From positions 17,608 through 81,607 of the forward strand of contig CAJTNC010000014.1 in assembly GCA_910577955.1 (NCBI GenBank): DNA of 64,000 nucleotides, written 5' to 3'. Made by a program: the position numbers and the translations under genes. The notes beneath the pieces were generated by a model that worked only from the letters and a program-made list of their open reading frames with translations, did no database searches and had not been told where the DNA came from. Of the stretch, positions 60,907-64,000 are shown piece by piece. This stretch comes from an uncultured Lachnospiraceae bacterium (GTDB lineage: Bacteria > Bacillota > Clostridia > Lachnospirales > Lachnospiraceae). Position 1 is the stretch's first letter. Each line of letters opens with the position of its first letter.

Positions 60907-61623
60907 TCAGTTGTTCTTATTGATGATCCTGCTCTCCCACTTCCCTGTCTCAATCTCGATATAACGCACAAAGAGCGATACTTTATTTTCTTCGTTCAGG
61001 CTCTCCCAGATTTCATTTGCAAAACTGTCGATATCTGCATCTTCGATGCGAATCCGCTCCGGTTCCCCCTCAAAACTGGGCAAGGGATCACCGTCCCCCT
61101 GATAGGTATGGATGAAACGTCCCTCCCCGGCAAGGGGCTTATCGTAGGAAAAGGTATGTCTGCAGCAACAGGAAGGATCTCCGTCAGCGCTCTTTAAAAC
61201 AGACATCTTATAGGAAAACTGCCCTTCCGCATATTCCATAACACCCGATATTCTCGGCGTATAATTCGGTGCATCCGGCTCGAACTCTCTGGATGCCAGA
61301 GACTCTTCAAAACTCTTTCCCGCTGAGAACCCCTCATAGACCGTGTCCGTCTGATCGCCGTTTGTCACAATGGTTGTTGTCCCCGACACACGCACCGGCG
61401 CATAGATGATCAGGCTCGGATCACTCAATTTAGAGGGATCATGCGCTTCCGTACGGATGCCTTCCCCCTCCTCCACAAAGATCCTGTTTCGACTGTTTAC
61501 GCTCCTGCCCATAATAAAATAGGCCGTCACCGCAAATTTCCCGTCAGGCGTCTTTCCGATGACAATGCCGCGCCCGGGATACGGGTTATTTTGCAGTTCC
61601 CCCTGCAATGATCTTATTTCCAT
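60907..61623 (-). CDS. purO: IMP cyclohydrolase, PurO type
   Basis: 238 residues from the ATG at 61623, which has GAGGAG 9 nt upstream. The sequence opens LQGELQNNPYPGRGIVIG and has AYFIMGRSVNSRNRIF, VTNGDQTDTVYEGF and PNYTPRISG, the hallmarks of the archaeal-type IMP cyclohydrolase (Ntn-like fold). It closes the purine ring of FAICAR to IMP. Forms an operon with the AICAR transformylase, so together they replace bifunctional PurH. The gap 61624-61907 upstream holds structured repeat copy 3. Confidence 0.85.
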   Translation of the reverse strand: MEIRSLQGELQNNPYPGRGIVIGKTPDGKFAVTAYFIMGRSVNSRNRIFVEEGEGIRTEAHDPSKLSDPSLIIYAPVRVSGTTTIVTNGDQTDTVYEGFSAGKSFEESLASREFEPDAPNYTPRISGVMEYAEGQFSYKMSVLKSADGDPSCCCRHTFSYDKPLAGEGRFIHTYQGDGDPLPSFEGEPERIRIEDADIDSFANEIWESLNEENKVSLFVRYIEIETGKWESRIINKNN

Positions 61624-61712
61624 AATCTGTTCTCCTCGCTTTAAGTGTGATCTGTTCCGGTGATTGCGAAACACATACATTCTGTCGTTTCACAATCTGA
61701 TACGCGCAATTG

Positions 61713-61894
61713 TTGAGGTCATTGCCCAGCCTGAGAGGAAAAATATCCCTATAGCAACCCTGCTAAACGCCGGCACTTAGTGAATGTGAATTTTCCTGAA
61801 AATTTCACATGAGCTTAGTGTCCGCTGCGTTTAGCCCGGAGCGCAAGCGTGTTGCGTAAGGGATATTTTCCCCTCAGGCGTCCGCATGCCTCAA
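61713..61894 (-). repeat. Long structured repeat, copy 3, directly after guaB
   Basis: Outer arms pair TTGAGG..CCTGAG.GGAAAA.ATATCCCT on both sides (61713-61750 and 61859-61894). The core, read on the minus strand, has GCAAC/GTTGC, a one-sided ACGCTTGCGCT hairpin, GCTAAACGC/GCGTTTAGC and CACTTAGTG-type stems, the same layout as copies 1 and 2 with different sequence. A 13-nt direct repeat CCGCATGCCTCAA occurs at 61882-61894 and 61899-61911, the second running into the guaB stop. Confidence 0.65.
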
Positions 61895-61907
61895 CCATCC
61901 GCATGCC

Positions 61908-63365
61908 TCAATCGTCATCTATGCTGTAGTTGGGCGCTTCCTTCGTGATATGGATATCATGAGGATGGCTCTCCCGCAGCCCCGCAGCGGAAATCTTCAC
62001 AAATTTTCCCTTCTCTTTCAATTCCTGTATCGAAGCGGTTCCGCAGTATCCCATCCCGGAGCGGAGTCCTCCGAGGAGCTGGAACACTGTATCCTCCACA
62101 CTTCCCTTGTATGCCACACGTCCTTCCACGCCCTCCGGCACCAGTTTTTTCGCGTCGGACTGGAAATATCTGTCTTTGGAGCCATTCTCCATAGCCGCGA
62201 TGGAACCCATGCCGCGGTACACTTTATATTTTCTTCCCTGAAACAGTTCAAAAATTCCCGGGGATTCATCACATCCCGCAAACAGAGAGCCCATCATGCA
62301 GACATCCCCGCCTGCTGCAATGGCCTTTGTCATATCGCCGGAGAACTTGATGCCGCCATCCGCGATGATCGGAATACCGAATTCTTTCGCCACCGCATAA
62401 CATTCCATGACCGCCGTGACCTGAGGCACGCCGATACCTGCCACGATTCTGGTGGTGCAGATGGATCCCGGACCGATTCCCACCTTCACCGCGTCTACAC
62501 CCGCCTCGATCAGCGCTCTCGTCCCCTCTCCGGTGGCCACGTTGCCCGCGATCACCTGAAGATCCGGATAGACCTCCTTGATCATTCTGACACAGCGCAG
62601 CACGTTCTCGGAATGACCGTGAGCGGAATCCAAAACGATCACGTCCACCTTAGCCTCCACAAGAGCTTTCACCCTGTCAAGCACATTGGCCGTGATACCC
62701 ACACCGGCGCCGCACAGAAGTCTTCCCTGCTCATCCTTCGCCGCAAGCGGATATTTGATGGTCTTCTCAATATCCTTGATCGTGATAAGGCCTTTCAGAT
62801 TATAGTTTTCATCCACGATAGGCAGTTTTTCCTTTCTCGCTTTTCCGAGAATTGTCTTTGCCTCTTCTAATGTGATGCCCTCTCTCGCTGTCACAAGATC
62901 TTTCGACGTCATGCACTCTTTGATCTTTCTGGAAAAATCAGGCTCAAACTTTAAATCTCTGTTTGTGATAATGCCCACAAGCTTTTTGCCTTCGGTAACA
63001 GGCACGCCGGAAATCCTGAATTTTCCCATCAGCTCGTCCGCATCCTTCAACGTATGTTCCGGAGATAATGAAAAGGGATCCGTGATGACGCCATTCTCGG
63101 AACGTTTCACCTTGTCCACTTCCTCAGCCTGCTCTTCTATTGTCATATTCTTGTGAATGATGCCGATACCGCCCTGTCTCGCCATGGCGATCGCCATCCG
63201 GTGTTCCGTTACCGTATCCATGCCCGCACTCATCATCGGGATATTTAAGCCTATCTTTTTGGTAAGCTTTGTCGTCAGGTCTACCTGATTCGGTATCACC
63301 TGAGAATATCCCGGTACTAATAACACGTCGTCAAATGTAATGCCTTCACCGATAATCTGTCCCAT
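61908..63365 (-). CDS. guaB: IMP dehydrogenase
   Basis: 485 residues from the ATG at 63365, the third of three adjacent ATGs and the one 6 nt from AGGAGG. TIM barrel with FDDVLLVPGYSQV and MSAGMDTVTE at the N-terminus, two CBS domains (about 95-205), the catalytic Cys loop GIGPGSICTTRIV, the flap region KYKVYRGMGSIAAM and the C-terminal ESHPHDIHITKEAPNYS. Oxidises IMP to XMP with NAD, the committed step to GMP; GuaA is encoded at 42.8-44.3 kb. Confidence 0.96.
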   Translation of the reverse strand: MGQIIGEGITFDDVLLVPGYSQVIPNQVDLTTKLTKKIGLNIPMMSAGMDTVTEHRMAIAMARQGGIGIIHKNMTIEEQAEEVDKVKRSENGVITDPFSLSPEHTLKDADELMGKFRISGVPVTEGKKLVGIITNRDLKFEPDFSRKIKECMTSKDLVTAREGITLEEAKTILGKARKEKLPIVDENYNLKGLITIKDIEKTIKYPLAAKDEQGRLLCGAGVGITANVLDRVKALVEAKVDVIVLDSAHGHSENVLRCVRMIKEVYPDLQVIAGNVATGEGTRALIEAGVDAVKVGIGPGSICTTRIVAGIGVPQVTAVMECYAVAKEFGIPIIADGGIKFSGDMTKAIAAGGDVCMMGSLFAGCDESPGIFELFQGRKYKVYRGMGSIAAMENGSKDRYFQSDAKKLVPEGVEGRVAYKGSVEDTVFQLLGGLRSGMGYCGTASIQELKEKGKFVKISAAGLRESHPHDIHITKEAPNYSIDDD

Positions 63366-63420
63366 CATCATCCTCCTGAAATAGTTTTTATTGTCACTTT
63401 TTTGTATCGCAAAAATCCCG

Positions 63421-63918
63421 TCAGTCTGTAAATACTCTTCTGGGTGCAACATTTTTGACTGCTGTTATAAGGGCGGCGTTGGGGGAAAGCAGCACTTTCA
63501 TTTCGTTATTATAAATTAACATATACCGTTTATCCGGCTGCGCTTCGTATCCCACGCTGTAATCCTTTACTTTCAACTGTCTGTTCTTGTACTCATCCAG
63601 ATGCCATGATTTTACAGGTGCCAGGATCTCAATCTTTTCCGTATTCAGTTTTTCCACTGTCTTTCTTCTCTTCTGCGCGCTGATCTTATCGATGCTTATC
63701 TCCCTGTCCACATAGAGATATTCATACTCCACATTGCATTCCAGCGTCATGAAGTAACCAAACCCGCCGCAGATCGCTGCCATGATAAACGCCGGAAAGC
63801 CAACCGCAAAGAAAAGCAGAACAAACAGTACGGCCAACGCCATAAACAGCATTTTCAAAAATACCTTTACCGTCGGCGTCTTATGCTTTACAAGGCATTC
63901 TACATAAGATTCACTCAT
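63421..63918 (-). CDS. Small membrane protein, DUF6106-like
   Basis: 165 residues. Basic N-terminus, two close TM helices (FLKMLFMALAVLFVLLFFAVGFPAFIMAAICGGFGYFM, about 20-57, given here as one hydrophobic block), then a cytoplasmic beta-rich domain containing YLYVDREISIDKISAQKRRK and KSWHLDEYKN. I think it matches the DUF6106 family of Lachnospiraceae but cannot confirm. GGAGGTGG precedes the ATG. Function unknown. 63919-64000 shows no further ORF. Confidence 0.65.
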   Translation of the reverse strand: MSESYVECLVKHKTPTVKVFLKMLFMALAVLFVLLFFAVGFPAFIMAAICGGFGYFMTLECNVEYEYLYVDREISIDKISAQKRRKTVEKLNTEKIEILAPVKSWHLDEYKNRQLKVKDYSVGYEAQPDKRYMLIYNNEMKVLLSPNAALITAVKNVAPRRVFTD

Positions 63919-64000
63919 ACGCCACCTCCATTTCTGAAAATTGTATTAGCCATGAGCAAAACTCCACACATTCAGTATTTATGCAGGTTTGCGAAGCATG

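Noticed and set aside
63366..63452. 29-residue N-terminal extension of guaB
   Set aside because: No ribosome site, and the extension is absent from the IMP dehydrogenase family; AGGAGG sits right before the internal ATGs.

Overview
The window looks like chromosome from an anaerobic Firmicute of the class Clostridia, most likely a Lachnospiraceae gut bacterium. This is inferred from the gene set: AddAB instead of RecBCD, type III glutamine synthetase, a tRNA-Trp T-box, an ANTAR regulator next to nitrogen genes, a DUF4250 gene, a PurO-type IMP cyclohydrolase paired with a free-standing AICAR transformylase, and strong AGGAGG ribosome sites. Most genes lie on the minus strand. I see no rRNA, tRNA, CRISPR array, insertion sequence or prophage.

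Layout. 1-1.8 kb: an AlbA_2 (Schlafen-like) gene preceded by a small frameshifted ORF. 1.9-15.3 kb: a 13-gene minus-strand catabolic operon of unknown substrate (2-hydroxyacid dehydrogenase, NHL propeller, family-5 ABC importer, lactonase, SnoaL-like protein, YhcH protein, MFS carrier, FGGY kinase), facing a LacI-type regulator with three matching operator-like sites between them. 16.7-19.9 kb: a polysaccharide deacetylase, an overlapping AAA ATPase/Toprim-like pair resembling an anti-phage module, and a DUF4250 gene. 19.9-20.3 kb: two inverted copies of a long structured repeat. 20.3-31.6 kb: clpB with a degenerate CIRCE site, addA/addB, a small membrane protein and a TetR regulator with a 32-bp palindrome. 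31.6-34.9 kb: an MvaI/BcnI-type restriction-modification pair and a decayed sigma/anti-sigma remnant.

35-53.8 kb is the most striking part. Glutamine synthetase III heads an operon of four glutamine-consuming enzymes encoded by five genes (glnN-guaA-pyrG-glmS-carA-carB). The divergent operon carries split glutamate synthase, a hidden 35-residue ORF, type I glutamine synthetase and an ANTAR antiterminator. Both operons begin with a strong promoter followed at once by a terminator-like hairpin, so leader readthrough probably sets their expression. A T-box-controlled trpB sits between them. By eye this region is more AT-rich than its flanks.

53.8-64 kb: a hybrid histidine kinase with a solute-binding lipoprotein, glnS preceded by a 51/52-bp tandem repeat, the split purH functions (AICAR transformylase and PurO), a third long structured repeat directly after guaB, guaB, and a small membrane protein at the edge. 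The purine genes (guaA, purH/purO, guaB) and pyrimidine genes (carAB, pyrG) together make this a nucleotide and nitrogen metabolism neighbourhood.
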